Assembly (NCBI RefSeq): GCF_023073415.1
Contig: NZ_JADPJL010000008.1
Location: 434,001 to 498,000, forward strand
Direction of reading: 5' to 3'
DNA: 64,000 nucleotides
Origin: Bradyrhizobium sp. 190
Lineage (GTDB): Bacteria > Pseudomonadota > Alphaproteobacteria > Rhizobiales > Xanthobacteraceae
Part shown: one piece after another, positions 11,140 through 19,942 of the stretch
Position numbering within the stretch: position 1 is the stretch's first letter
Layout: each line of letters opens with the position of its first letter
Notes under the pieces: model-generated
Told to the model about the DNA's origin: nothing
Seen by the model: only the letters and a program-made list of their open reading frames with translations
The model's database searches: none
Made by a program: the position numbers and the translations under genes

Positions 11140-12354
11140 TTAGGCCGCCATTGCCTTGGCGAGGTTGTCCGAAACCTTGTCGAGGAAGCCGGTGGTGGAC
11201 AGCCAGCGCTGATCGGCGCCGACCAGGAGCGCGAGGTCCTTGGTCATGTAGCCTTCCTCGACGGTCGCGACGCAGACCTTTTCCAGCGTCTCGGCGAATT
11301 TCGCCAGCTGCGGGTTGTTGTCGAGCTTGGCGCGATGGGACAGGCCGCGGGTCCAGGCGAAGATCGACGCGATCGAATTGGTCGAGGTCTCCTTGCCCTT
11401 CTGGTGCTCGCGGTAGTGCCGGGTCACCGTGCCGTGGGCGGCTTCGGCTTCCACGGTCTTGCCGTCGGGGGTCAGCAGCACCGAGGTCATCAGGCCGAGC
11501 GAGCCGTAGCCTTGGGCCACCGTATCCGACTGCACGTCGCCGTCGTAGTTCTTGCAGGCCCAGACGTAGCCGCCGGACCATTTCAGCGCGGAAGCGACCA
11601 TGTCGTCGATCAGGCGGTGTTCGTAGGTGAGCCGCTTGGCCTCGAATTCCTTCTTGAATTCGCGGTCGTAGATGTCCTGGAAGATGTCCTTGAAGCGGCC
11701 GTCATAGACCTTCAGAATCGTGTTCTTGGTCGACAGATAGACCGGATAGCCGCGCAGCAGGCCGTAGTTCAGCGAGGCGCGGGCGAAATCGATGATGGAA
11801 TCGTCGAGATTGTACATTCCCATCGCGACGCCGGCGTCGGGGGACTTGAACACTTCCTTCTCGATCACGGTGCCGTCTTCGCCGACGAACTTCATCGTCA
11901 GCGTGCCCTTGCCGGGGAACTTGAAGTCGGTGGCGCGGTACTGGTCGCCATAGGCGTGGCGGCCGATGATGATCGGCTTGGTCCAGCCGGGAACAAGGCG
12001 CGGCACGTTCTTGCAGATGATCGGTTCGCGGAAGATCACGCCGCCGAGGATGTTGCGGATGGTGCCGTTCGGCGACTTCCACATTTCCTTCAGACCGAAT
12101 TCCTTCACCCGGGCCTCGTCGGGGGTGATGGTGGCGCATTTGACGCCGACGCCGACCTTCTTGATGGCGTTGGCGGCGTCGATCGTGACCTGGTCGTTGG
12201 TCTGGTCGCGGTACTCCATTCCGAGGTCAAAATACAAAAGCTCGACATCGAGGAAGGGGTTGATCAGCTTGTCCTTGATGTACTGCCAGATGATCCGGGT
12301 CATCTCGTCGCCATCGAGTTCGACGACGGGGTTGGTCACCTTGATTTTTGCCAT
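11140..12354 (-). CDS. icd: Isocitrate dehydrogenase (NADP+)
   Basis: TCA-cycle oxidative decarboxylation of isocitrate to 2-oxoglutarate with NADP. 404 aa, the eukaryotic-like dimeric subfamily. Motifs: N-terminal [13 protein letters not shown], the substrate loop [13 protein letters not shown] (~residues 93-105), [16 protein letters not shown], the metal-site region [23 protein letters not shown] (~270-292), and the NADP-site [20 protein letters not shown] (~308-327). Complete. GGAGGG precedes the ATG. The last codons recur as a fragment at 10383-10412. Confidence 0.98.
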   Translation of the reverse strand: MAKIKVTNPVVELDGDEMTRIIWQYIKDKLINPFLDVELLYFDLGMEYRDQTNDQVTIDAANAIKKVGVGVKCATITPDEARVKEFGLKEMWKSPNGTIRNILGGVIFREPIICKNVPRLVPGWTKPIIIGRHAYGDQYRATDFKFPGKGTLTMKFVGEDGTVIEKEVFKSPDAGVAMGMYNLDDSIIDFARASLNYGLLRGYPVYLSTKNTILKVYDGRFKDIFQDIYDREFKKEFEAKRLTYEHRLIDDMVASALKWSGGYVWACKNYDGDVQSDTVAQGYGSLGLMTSVLLTPDGKTVEAEAAHGTVTRHYREHQKGKETSTNSIASIFAWTRGLSHRAKLDNNPQLAKFAETLEKVCVATVEEGYMTKDLALLVGADQRWLSTTGFLDKVSDNLAKAMAA

Positions 12355-12495
12355 GATGGAGGGGGCCTTTTTTGGAAAACCGCGCGTTTCGGCGGGGTGG
12401 AGTGATTATAGGCGGCCTATAGCACTGCAAACCGGCGGGCGAAAGCCAAGCCGTTATGCAGTTTCAGCCCATCCTTTAGATTAGATTGCGGCAGA

Positions 12496-14223
12496 TTAGA
12501 TTGCCGCCTGGGTCGCCGTCCCCGCCACCACATACCAGGTCACGAACAGGCCGCAAATCAGGGCGCCGGGCAGGCTGGAGCCGGTCCGCCGCCAGGTGAA
12601 GGTCGCGATCACGGCGCAGATCGCCAGCAGCGGTACGAACTGGATGGCGACAATGGTCGACAGTGGCACGAAGCCGGGGTCGGGCAGGGGGTTGAACAGC
12701 TTTCCGCCGAGCCAGAGGAGGGCGTATTGCCCGCCCACCAGCACGAGGAAGCCCAGCGTCAATGCCAGGATATTGGTCAGGTAAAGCGCCGCTCGGGGCG
12801 CCGCCATGGTCGAGAAATTGCGGTGCAGGACGTGCAGCGCGATCACGAAAAATGCCGTGAACGGCACGAGATAGATCAGGAAGATCAAAAACTGCTTCGC
12901 GCTCATCAACTTCAGCGCGACGATCCAGAACCGGAAGTCGATCTTGAAGGCGATGTCGGCAAGCCACAGCGCCGCATAGCCGACCGCGACGGACGCGACG
13001 GCGATCAGGACCGACTGCAGGACGATGCCCGACCGGCTGGCGCGCTTGGGCGCGAACCGCATCAGTGCCAGCGTGATGAGGCCGTTGATCACGGCCCAGA
13101 CCAGGATCTGGTTGGTGATGCCCTGCGGCAGAAAGGCGGAGGGTGTTAGGAACGTGCCGCCCAGCGCAAACGCCGGATAATAGGTCAGCGCGGGGATGAA
13201 GGCGGACAGGATGAAGGCCGTGGTCCAGCGGCGGCCGCTCGCCGCGGTATGCTCCGGCATGGTGCCGTCGGCGATTTCGGGCAGCCGCAGGCGGGAGTAC
13301 ATCGGCGCCTCCAGCAGTGCGTCGAAAGCTCCGATCAATAGCGCGACAAAGCCGATCAGCGCGATCAGCGTGCCGATCTCCTTGCGGAACCAGATCTGAT
13401 CGTTGACCGGGCGCGGCGTGCCGCCCTGCAGGGTTTTGGCGAACCAGTCGAGGCTGTAGCCGATGGCCTCGTGCGAGATGTGCTCGGCCGGATGGGTGAT
13501 CGCAGGTGTGTGAAGCACCCGCGCCGTGCCTTGCGCGATGTCGCCATAGACCTTGCCCGGCTCCACCGGCCCTTGCGTGCCGAACAGGGCCCACAGTTTC
13601 GGGCTCTGGGTAACGTCGCGGGCGAGGTCGACGTCCCACATCAGGGTCGAGAATTCTTCGTACTGGGCAAACACCAGCGCCACGTTGCGCGGCCAACTGG
13701 TCGTACCCTCGGCGGCGAACGGCTTGCCGGTCGACGAGCCCTCCAGCACCATCGACTTGTAGTCGTTGGGCGCAGCGGTTGCCGCCGCCAGCACGGCCCA
13801 GCCGCCCATCGAGTGCCCCTCGAGCCCGATATTGTTCTTGTCCACGATTTCGAGGCTGCGCAGATAGGCCAGCCCATCGGGGCCGCCGAACCCATTCGCG
13901 AAGGCGGGCGGGTCGCTATAGCCATGGCCGGTCTGGTCGAGGGCGAGCACGACATAGCCGCGGCGAGCGAATTCGATGGCAAAGCCATCCTGGGTCTCGC
14001 GCGAATTGATGTAGCCGTGAACCGCGAGGATGCCGGGGGCAGGGATCTGCGGCGTGGCATTCGCTGGGATGTAGAGCAACCCGCTCATGGTGTTGCCCTT
14101 GGCGCCCGTGAAGCGAACGTCCTGGATGCGGATGCCGCCTGCGGTCTGGGTGAAGTGGGCGAGCATGCCACCCGCCAGGATCAGGACCACGCCCAAAATT
14201 GCCAACGACCACCTGCCGCGCAT
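12496..14223 (-). CDS. Alpha/beta hydrolase fused to a polytopic membrane domain
   Basis: 575 aa. Residues 1-25 form an N-terminal anchor; residues ~30-270 are an alpha/beta hydrolase of the dienelactone-hydrolase/peptidase type: ILAVHGYINSRE (oxyanion region), LALDQTGHGYSDPP, and the nucleophile elbow GLEGHSMGGWA with S138. Likely acid and His lie in the later ITHPAEHISHEAIGYSLDWF region. Residues ~285-575 contain about seven hydrophobic helices with a Pro-rich C-terminal membrane module. The enzymatic domain is probably on the periplasmic face. Substrate unknown. Transcribed away from icd; no obvious operon partner. Confidence 0.8.
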   Translation of the reverse strand: MRGRWSLAILGVVLILAGGMLAHFTQTAGGIRIQDVRFTGAKGNTMSGLLYIPANATPQIPAPGILAVHGYINSRETQDGFAIEFARRGYVVLALDQTGHGYSDPPAFANGFGGPDGLAYLRSLEIVDKNNIGLEGHSMGGWAVLAAATAAPNDYKSMVLEGSSTGKPFAAEGTTSWPRNVALVFAQYEEFSTLMWDVDLARDVTQSPKLWALFGTQGPVEPGKVYGDIAQGTARVLHTPAITHPAEHISHEAIGYSLDWFAKTLQGGTPRPVNDQIWFRKEIGTLIALIGFVALLIGAFDALLEAPMYSRLRLPEIADGTMPEHTAASGRRWTTAFILSAFIPALTYYPAFALGGTFLTPSAFLPQGITNQILVWAVINGLITLALMRFAPKRASRSGIVLQSVLIAVASVAVGYAALWLADIAFKIDFRFWIVALKLMSAKQFLIFLIYLVPFTAFFVIALHVLHRNFSTMAAPRAALYLTNILALTLGFLVLVGGQYALLWLGGKLFNPLPDPGFVPLSTIVAIQFVPLLAICAVIATFTWRRTGSSLPGALICGLFVTWYVVAGTATQAAI

Positions 14224-14345
14224 GGACGCCTCCTTGATTCCCTCACCGTTGAACCGGATTTCGGGCTGGTTTGCAGCTTCGCTTTGTTTGTGATTGTTAG
14301 CCTATCCGAAAGTCGAACACGCGCAAGCGGCGGTGGTGACGCCAA

Positions 14346-14702
14346 TCAGAACTTCTCAATCTCAATCTGGCCGCTTGAAAACCGCGCCACGAGATTGCGG
14401 CAATGGGGTTCGCCGAACCGTCGAGCCCAAGCCTCCATACGATCGATCTCGGGCTGAAGGGCGTCCAACGCCGCAGGCTGCCAATACGTTCTCATCTTGC
14501 CAAACGGTAGAGCTTCAGTTTCAGAACCAATGCCGAGGAAGGGCAGGAAATCGGCGTCCCTTTCATCGAGCTTTGACTCCCACCAGGCTGCAACAATCTT
14601 TCGCGCACCTTCGATGTACGTAAGCCTTCCCGCCAGCATGCCCTGCGCGGCGTCAAAGATCGCGTGACGGGCTTGCAGGATCTCGGATTCATTCCAGCTC
14701 AT
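14346..14702 (-). CDS. DUF2489-like small protein
   Basis: 118 aa, soluble and acidic. The pattern ARHAIFDAAQGMLAGRLTYIEGARKI, then DFLPFLGIGSETEALPFGKM and a closing WARRFGEPHCRNLVARF, resembles DUF2489-type proteins, which have no established function. No signal peptide or membrane segment. Single gene between the hydrolase fusion and trmJ. The family name is from memory of the SETE-LP-G pattern and should be treated as tentative. Confidence 0.6.
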   Translation of the reverse strand: MSWNESEILQARHAIFDAAQGMLAGRLTYIEGARKIVAAWWESKLDERDADFLPFLGIGSETEALPFGKMRTYWQPAALDALQPEIDRMEAWARRFGEPHCRNLVARFSSGQIEIEKF

Positions 14703-14921
14703 CCGCTTATCCTAACCGGCCTCCGGTCTGCATTTCGATGGGTTCCCATCGATCTTTCCTTGCGCAGAGGACATTGAAGTTTTTGAACGAGGCTCAAATT
14801 GGGGGTGCTAACCCCACTATTTTGCTTGAGAAATTATCCCAATCAGGCAATCGAAGGCGGCCTGCGAGGATTTCGTGAATCCCCGATCCTTCAGAAGCTG
14901 AAGCAGAAAGTGAAGTTGCGA

Positions 14922-16118
14922 ATGTCCGGTTCGGGCACCGATAAAACCAAGTCTGGTTGGGACTTAGCCGGACCCGTTGTGATCCTCGTCGAGCCGCAGC
15001 TCGGCGAGAACATCGGCATGGCCGCGCGCGCGATGGGCAATTTCGCGCTGTCGCGTCTGCGGATCGTCAACCCGCGCGATGGCTGGCCGAACGTCGCGGC
15101 GCAACGGGCGGCGGCCGGCGCGGACCAGATTCTGGAACAGGCTCAGTTGTTCGACACGGTCGAGCAGGCGGTCGCGGACCTGACGCTTCTGTTTGCCACC
15201 ACCGCCCGGGCCCATGATCAGGCCAAGCCGGTGGTCGCCCCGGTGGAAGCGGCAGCCGAGATCGTGGCCCATGTCGGCGCTGGCGGCGGGGCCGGCATCC
15301 TGTTCGGCCGCGAGCGCTATGGCCTGCAGAACGAGGAGGTGGCGCTCGCCAACCGGATCATCACTTTCCCGGTCAATCCGGGCTTTGCTTCGCTGAACCT
15401 GGCTCAGGCGGTGCTGTTGATCGGCTATGAATGGTTCAAGCACTCGACCGGCGGTGACCTCCCGTTCGCGATGCCCGAGCGGTCCGAGCCGGCGTCGCAG
15501 CACCAGATGCAGGCGTTCTTCGACAATTTGGTCCGGGAACTCGACAAGGTCGAATTCCTCCGCCCGCGGGAGAAGCGGGAGACCATGTTGGTGAACCTGC
15601 GCAACATTTTTACGCGGATGGACCCGACCAAGCAGGACATGCACACCCTGCACGGCGTGGTGATGGCGATCGCGGAAGGCCGCAAGGGGCCGGCCAAGGG
15701 CGGCGTGCTGGATGGCGAGCAGGCGACGCGGCTGCGGGCGCTGCTGGCCGAGCACGGGCAGGGGCCGGCGGCGCCCGGCGACAGCTCCACCGTGCGCGGT
15801 CTCGCGCGGCTGCTCCGGCGGAACCCGACCGACGCCGAGCGGATCCTGTGGCAGGCGCTGACCCGCGACCGCCGTTTCGCCGGCCAGTTCAAGCGCCAGA
15901 CGCCGGTGGGGCGCCACATTCCGGATTTCGTTTCCTTCGTCCACCGGTTGGCGATTGAATTGGTCAACCCGAACGAGTCCGATGCCATCGTCGCCGACCG
16001 CGCCGGGCGGAGGACCTGGCTGGAGGCGCGCGACTATCGCGTGATCGAGATGCGGGTGGTGGATGTCGAGGCGGATCTGGCGACGGAACTGGAACGGCTC
16101 GAAAAAACCGTAGGGTAG
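14922..16118 (+). CDS. TrmJ-type tRNA/rRNA 2'-O-methyltransferase fused to a DUF559-like domain
   Basis: 398 aa from the ATG at 14922 (MSGSGTDKTKSGWDLAGPVV). Residues ~17-175 are a SPOUT methyltransferase: VILVEPQLGENIGMAARAMG, LRIVNPRDGWPN, GILFGRERYGLQNEEV and FPVNPGFASLNLAQAVLL form the trefoil knot. A helical TrmJ tail follows (KVEFLRPREKRETMLVNLRN). Residues ~285-390 are a DUF559-like domain (ARLLRRNPTDAERILWQALT, FKRQTPVGRHIPDFVSF). Where DUF559 proteins usually have an ELDGGQH-like motif this one has ELVNPNE, so the nuclease-like site may be inactive. The last codons and the stop fall inside a palindromic repeat starting at 16110. Confidence 0.88.
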   Translation: MSGSGTDKTKSGWDLAGPVVILVEPQLGENIGMAARAMGNFALSRLRIVNPRDGWPNVAAQRAAAGADQILEQAQLFDTVEQAVADLTLLFATTARAHDQAKPVVAPVEAAAEIVAHVGAGGGAGILFGRERYGLQNEEVALANRIITFPVNPGFASLNLAQAVLLIGYEWFKHSTGGDLPFAMPERSEPASQHQMQAFFDNLVRELDKVEFLRPREKRETMLVNLRNIFTRMDPTKQDMHTLHGVVMAIAEGRKGPAKGGVLDGEQATRLRALLAEHGQGPAAPGDSSTVRGLARLLRRNPTDAERILWQALTRDRRFAGQFKRQTPVGRHIPDFVSFVHRLAIELVNPNESDAIVADRAGRRTWLEARDYRVIEMRVVDVEADLATELERLEKTVG

Positions 16119-16202
16119 GCAAAGGCGCGCTAGCGCCGTGCCCACCATCCATCACCGATCGCGCTTCCAAATGGTGGGCACGCTTCGCTTTGCCCACCCT
16201 AC
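16110..16202. repeat. REP-like palindrome pair, GTAGGGTGGGC family
   Basis: Left arm starts gtagggtaggcaaaggcgcg and ends gtgcccacca; the right arm at 16172-16202 is its inverted copy (tggtgggcacg ... cccaccctac). The two arms can fold into one long hairpin. The left arm contributes the terminal Val-Gly-stop of the trmJ fusion gene. This type of intergenic palindrome is common in Bradyrhizobium-like genomes; it could also terminate transcription before the DUF1326 gene. Confidence 0.85.
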
Positions 16203-16275
16203 AATCGCTGTCCCTCGGTGCGCGAACGGCGTAAACTTAACTGCTGCGATCTACAACGCAACGCGGAGGTCTGCA

Positions 16276-16908
16276 ATGGCTATATCCGACTGGCGTCTCG
16301 AAGGCGAATGGATCAAGAATTGCACCTGCGCGTTTGGCTGCCCGTGCGATTTCAACGCCCTGCCGACCAAAGGTTATTGCAAGGGCTTGGTCGGCATGCG
16401 GATCACCAAGGGGCATTTCGAAAAGACCAAACTCGACGGCCTGGTTTTCGCGGCGACCGTTGATTTCCCCGGCGCGCTTCACGAGGGGAATGGCCAGATG
16501 CAGCCGATCATCGACGAGCGCGCTACGGCGGAGCAGCGTGAAGCGCTCTTCAACATCATGTCGGGGAAGTTTTCTGCCGAAGGCACGCTGTTCCATATCT
16601 TCAGCCTGATCGTCACCAAGATTCACGATCCGCTGTTCGTGCCGTTCGAGTTCTCGTTCGACAAGGATGGGCGCGTGGCGCGCGTCGTCGCGAAGGGTGT
16701 GCTGGAGACCGAGGTTGAGCCGATCAAGAATCCGGTGACAGGAGCGCCTCACCGCATCCAGGTTGTGATGCCGGAGGGCTTCGAACACCTGGCGGCGGAG
16801 GTCGCCTCAGCCAACATTCGCTCGACCGGCGCGATCAAGTTCGACACCAAGGGCACGCACAGCTCGCTCGCCACTGTCGTTCAGACGCCTGAGGGTGTCG
16901 CGGCCTAG
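16276..16908 (+). CDS. DUF1326 protein with a CxC...CxC motif
   Basis: 210 aa from ATG 16276, supported by GGAGG 8 nt upstream; the frame is open for 46 more codons, but these cross the repeat. N terminus ISDWRLEGEWIKNCTCAFGC holds a cysteine cluster C16-x-C18-x3-C22-x-C24 and a further Cys at 35, typical of DUF1326. Later conserved pieces: GLVFAATVDFPGALHEGNG, ERATAEQREALFNIMSGKF and VVMPEGFEHLAAEVASAN. No signal peptide. The cysteine cluster suggests metal or redox chemistry (inference). It is directly followed by the DUF2182 membrane protein; the two families are often neighbours. Confidence 0.88.
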   Translation: MAISDWRLEGEWIKNCTCAFGCPCDFNALPTKGYCKGLVGMRITKGHFEKTKLDGLVFAATVDFPGALHEGNGQMQPIIDERATAEQREALFNIMSGKFSAEGTLFHIFSLIVTKIHDPLFVPFEFSFDKDGRVARVVAKGVLETEVEPIKNPVTGAPHRIQVVMPEGFEHLAAEVASANIRSTGAIKFDTKGTHSSLATVVQTPEGVAA

Positions 16909-16954
16909 CGCCCGCATCCAACTCTACGTGCCGTTCCAGCAGCGGGGCGGATTC

Positions 16955-17752
16955 ATGACGGTGACCTCGGCGCTCGAGCAGACCTTGCGGCACGATCGCC
17001 TCATTGTGGCAATCGGAATAGCCACGGTGGTTGCGTTCTCCTGGGGCTATCTGCTTGCCGGCGCCGGCATCGACATGAGCATGGCCGACATGCCGATGGA
17101 CCCCGAGCCGTGGACGCCGGCCCAGGCATGGCTGATGTTCGCGATGTGGTGGGTGATGATGGTCGCGATGATGGTGCCCAGCGCCGCGCCCACCATCCTG
17201 CTATTCGCCGCCATCAAGCGCAAGCAGGCGACGACGGAGAGCCCCGTCATCGCAAGCTGGCTGTTTCTCGCCGGCTATCTCGTGATCTGGGCGGGCTTCA
17301 GCGTTGTTGCGGTCTTGCTGCAGTGGGGACTTGATCAGGCCGGACTACTGTCAGGCATGATGGCGAGCACCAGCAGCGTGATCGCCGGGATCATCCTGAT
17401 TGCGGCCGGGCTCTACCAGTTGACGCCGCTCAAGCGCGCCTGTCTTCGCTACTGCCAGAATCCGTTGCTGTTCCTCTCGAGCTACTGGCAACGCGGCGCC
17501 ATGGGCGCGCTGCGGATGGGTCTCCAGCACGGCGGCTACTGCGTCGGATGCTGCTGGTTCCTGATGGCGCTGCTCTTCGTCGTCGGTGTCATGAACCTGG
17601 TCTGGATCGCTGCTGTAGCGATCTATGTCGCCTTCGAGAAACTGCTGCCGCGCAGCGAATGGCTCAGCCGCATCGCGGGCGTTGGCCTGATCCTGGTCGG
17701 CGCAATCGTGCTGGCGCGCGGCTTCACCGCCACGGTTTCCGCGTCTGCATAG
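16955..17752 (+). CDS. DUF2182 metal-binding-type integral membrane protein
   Basis: 265 aa from ATG 16955; a GTG at 16895 overlapping the upstream gene is an alternative start. Six or more hydrophobic helices. A Met/Asp-rich loop (GIDMSMADMPMDPEP, ~residues 38-52) and the helix MFAMWWVMMVAMMVPSAAP are hallmarks of the DUF2182 'predicted metal-binding integral membrane protein' family. Further features are LKRACLRYCQNP and a CVGCCWFLMALL helix. The methionine and cysteine density suggests handling of a soft metal such as copper, but this is inference. Likely co-transcribed with DUF1326. Confidence 0.88.
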   Translation: MTVTSALEQTLRHDRLIVAIGIATVVAFSWGYLLAGAGIDMSMADMPMDPEPWTPAQAWLMFAMWWVMMVAMMVPSAAPTILLFAAIKRKQATTESPVIASWLFLAGYLVIWAGFSVVAVLLQWGLDQAGLLSGMMASTSSVIAGIILIAAGLYQLTPLKRACLRYCQNPLLFLSSYWQRGAMGALRMGLQHGGYCVGCCWFLMALLFVVGVMNLVWIAAVAIYVAFEKLLPRSEWLSRIAGVGLILVGAIVLARGFTATVSASA

Positions 17753-17865
17753 CGTTTGGCGATCTCGATGCAATTGCTGGCGCTGATGGAACTGCGCCGC
17801 AGCGCCGCTCTGGCGTTCCCGATATCCGCTGCGTATAATCAAGGCACAGTCGGGTGGTCGCGCGG

Positions 17866-18483
17866 ATGTCGATGTTCTCACGCAGATTTGGTCTTGCAAT
17901 GGTCGCGGCAACGCTGTGCCTGGGCACGCAAGCGGCCCACGCGCAGGCCTCGCCGGTAAATTACTGGATTCCCGGCTGGCCGATGGGATTCAGCGGCGCT
18001 GCGGGCGAGAGCCCCGACGCTTACGGCAACTTTCCAAGCTTCGATTTCCGCGACCTCGGGAACGGGTCTTCCCATGCGCGCTACAATTTTTCGAACGGCT
18101 TTTTTGTCGGCAGCCAGCGCAACACCATGGGCTTCAGCAGCCTTAGCCAGAGCGCGTTCGGCGGCTTCGGCTCGGTCTACAGCGAAGGCACGCAGTTCGG
18201 TTACAGCCTGAAGAATGCCGGCGGGCCGCCCGTCACCTTCTATGCCGGTTTCGACACGCTGAAATACAATACCGGCATCGGCAGCAGCGCGTTCGCGCCG
18301 TTCGACTCCAAATCCGGAACGCTGCCCGTCAGCAGCGCGTATGCCGGTGTCGAATTCCAGCCGACGTCGAATCTCAGCCTGTCGCTTGGGGTCGGCGTGG
18401 TCCAGCAAACGGGGCGGATCGACAGCGAGATCAATTCGCTGCCCGGCGCTTCGTCGTTCTCCGTCGGCGGCCGCCGCTACTAG
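17866..18483 (+). CDS. Exported, probably outer-membrane beta-barrel-like protein
   Basis: About 205 aa. Signal peptide at residues 1-26 (MSMFSRRFGLAMVAATLCLG, cut near AHAQA). The mature part has many Gly, Ser, Phe and Tyr residues in alternating patterns (GFSSLSQSAFGGFGSVYSEG; FYAGFDTLKYNTG; LSLSLGVGVVQQTG), which suggests beta-strands of a small porin-like barrel or an outer-membrane surface protein. Cys-free. I cannot assign a family with certainty. ATG 17866 or 17872 and GTG 17854 are alternative starts. Confidence 0.7.
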   Translation: MSMFSRRFGLAMVAATLCLGTQAAHAQASPVNYWIPGWPMGFSGAAGESPDAYGNFPSFDFRDLGNGSSHARYNFSNGFFVGSQRNTMGFSSLSQSAFGGFGSVYSEGTQFGYSLKNAGGPPVTFYAGFDTLKYNTGIGSSAFAPFDSKSGTLPVSSAYAGVEFQPTSNLSLSLGVGVVQQTGRIDSEINSLPGASSFSVGGRRY

Positions 18484-18715
18484 GGCGTAATTAAGCCAGG
18501 TCCGCTTTACTGTCGGAAGGCGATAATCAAGCCAACATTAATGCATGTCGCCTTTGCGCGGCGGTAGTCGGCGTCTATTCGATGACCCATCAGCCCTTGC
18601 GGGACGGTCTCGATAGACCCCGGCGTAGCGCCAAAAGGCGGCGCGACGGGCTTGCCGATATCTGCGATAAACCAATGGCGAAGCGCATCGAGATAACTTT
18701 ATTGAGGAGAATGCC

Positions 18716-19114
18716 ATGCCCAGGACAAAGGTATCTGTCCCCGATGTAGCCGAGGCCGGCCCCGATCTATGGTCAAACGCCATACGCGCAGGCGACACGC
18801 TGTTCATCTCCGGCCAGGTAGCACGTCCATTTGAAGGCGGCACAGGGATGGTCGGCAACGATGAGTACGAACAGACAAAGCAAATATTTTCGCGCATTGA
18901 TCGGATCATCAAAGCGGCCGGCGGAACGATGGATAACCTGGTAAAGATGACGATCTACGTGGTCGACATCAAGAAAAACACCGAGGTTTGGCGGGCGCGC
19001 CGCGAGTTCTTCACCGGAGACTTTCCTGCCTCCACGCTCGTAGAAGTGCGGTCTCTTGCGAAGCCGGAAGTGTTGGTCGAGATAGAAGCCGTCGCTTATC
19101 TAGGTAAGAGTTAG
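18716..19114 (+). CDS. RidA family protein (YjgF/YER057c/UK114)
   Basis: 132 aa, the standard RidA length. Family landmarks: PDLWSNAIRAGDTLFISGQV (residues ~15-34), a central EQTKQIFSRIDRIIKAAGGT, DNLVKMTIYVVDI and the C-terminal PASTLVEVRSLAKPEVLVEI, where the conserved Arg and Glu of the imine-deaminase pocket are expected (R in VEVR). It may hydrolyse reactive enamine/imine intermediates or be one of the non-deaminase Rid subgroups. A strong GAGGAGAA element precedes the ATG. Monocistronic as far as can be seen; the 230 nt upstream hold no gene. Confidence 0.9.
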   Translation: MPRTKVSVPDVAEAGPDLWSNAIRAGDTLFISGQVARPFEGGTGMVGNDEYEQTKQIFSRIDRIIKAAGGTMDNLVKMTIYVVDIKKNTEVWRARREFFTGDFPASTLVEVRSLAKPEVLVEIEAVAYLGKS

Positions 19115-19227
19115 AATTCCGCTTCGGGGACCCATAGCCGTGTTGCGCCCGCGCAGCATTTGCCAGCAGTGAGTACAGCCACAATCGAGAAGTGATACTC
19201 TGCGTCCTGTTGTCCTGGCCGAGGGCA

Positions 19228-19931
19228 ATGTCCATGATTCGAAAGGTCGCATACCGTATTTGGCTCGCTGCTTTGTGTCTTCTTGTCGGTGCGCCGGTGG
19301 CAAACGGGGCGACCACGGACCCTGATATTGCGGCTTGCGACAGCGTCAAGGATCTGGATGCCAGAATCGCTGGCTGCACGAGGCTCCTCGCCCGCAAAAA
19401 CTTGCCGGCTAAATCGCAAGCTATCCTCTACCTGCAGCGTGCGCAGGGTTACGTTCGGCTTCGGCAATTCGATCGAGCACTGCAGGACTATGACGCGTCA
19501 CTGAAGCGCAATCCCAACTTTGCGATCGCCCACGCCGAGCGGGCCGTCGTCTACAACCAGATTGGCGACCCGGATCACGCGTTGCAAAGCGCCGACAAGG
19601 CGATACGGCTTGATCCAAACTACGTCCTCGGTCACGCCGCGCGTGGCAACGCTCTCGGTCAGAAGGGTCAGTTCGATCAGGCCATCGCCGCGCTGAACAA
19701 GAGTATCGGGCTGGATCCCAAGCAGCAGTGGCTCTACATAAGTCGCTCCACGGTCTGGAACGCCAACGGCGAAACCGACCGCGCCATCACCGATCTCGAC
19801 ACGGGATAAAGCTCGACCCCACGCAGGCCGTCCCCTTCGAGTCGTTTCCTACGCTGCGGAATCCACTCGCTAGCGCGCAAAGGGGACTCGAGCAAGCCAA
19901 CTCCTCAGCAGATTTATGGTTCACGGCGTAA
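19228..19931 (+). pseudogene. Secreted TPR-repeat protein, probably frameshifted near the C terminus
   Basis: Signal peptide MSMIRKVAYRIWLAALCLLV (cut near NGAT), a Cys-containing head (IAACDSVKDLDARIAGCTRL), then three to four TPR units (ILYLQRAQGYVRLRQFDRAL; NPNFAIAHAERAVVYNQIGD; LDPNYVLGHAARGNALGQKG; LDPKQQWLYISRSTVWNANG). The frame stops at 19807-19809 after ITDLDTG, but in another frame the repeat continues IKLDPTQAVPFESFPTLRNP to a stop at 19931, exactly where a TPR helix boundary is expected. A single missing base after ACGGG explains this. The truncated product (about 193 aa) may still work. Confidence 0.7.
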
Positions 19932-19942
19932 CTAGCTGGCGG

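Noticed and set aside
11056..12405. 449-aa plus-strand frame opposite icd
   Set aside because: Shadow of icd with no recognisable domain.
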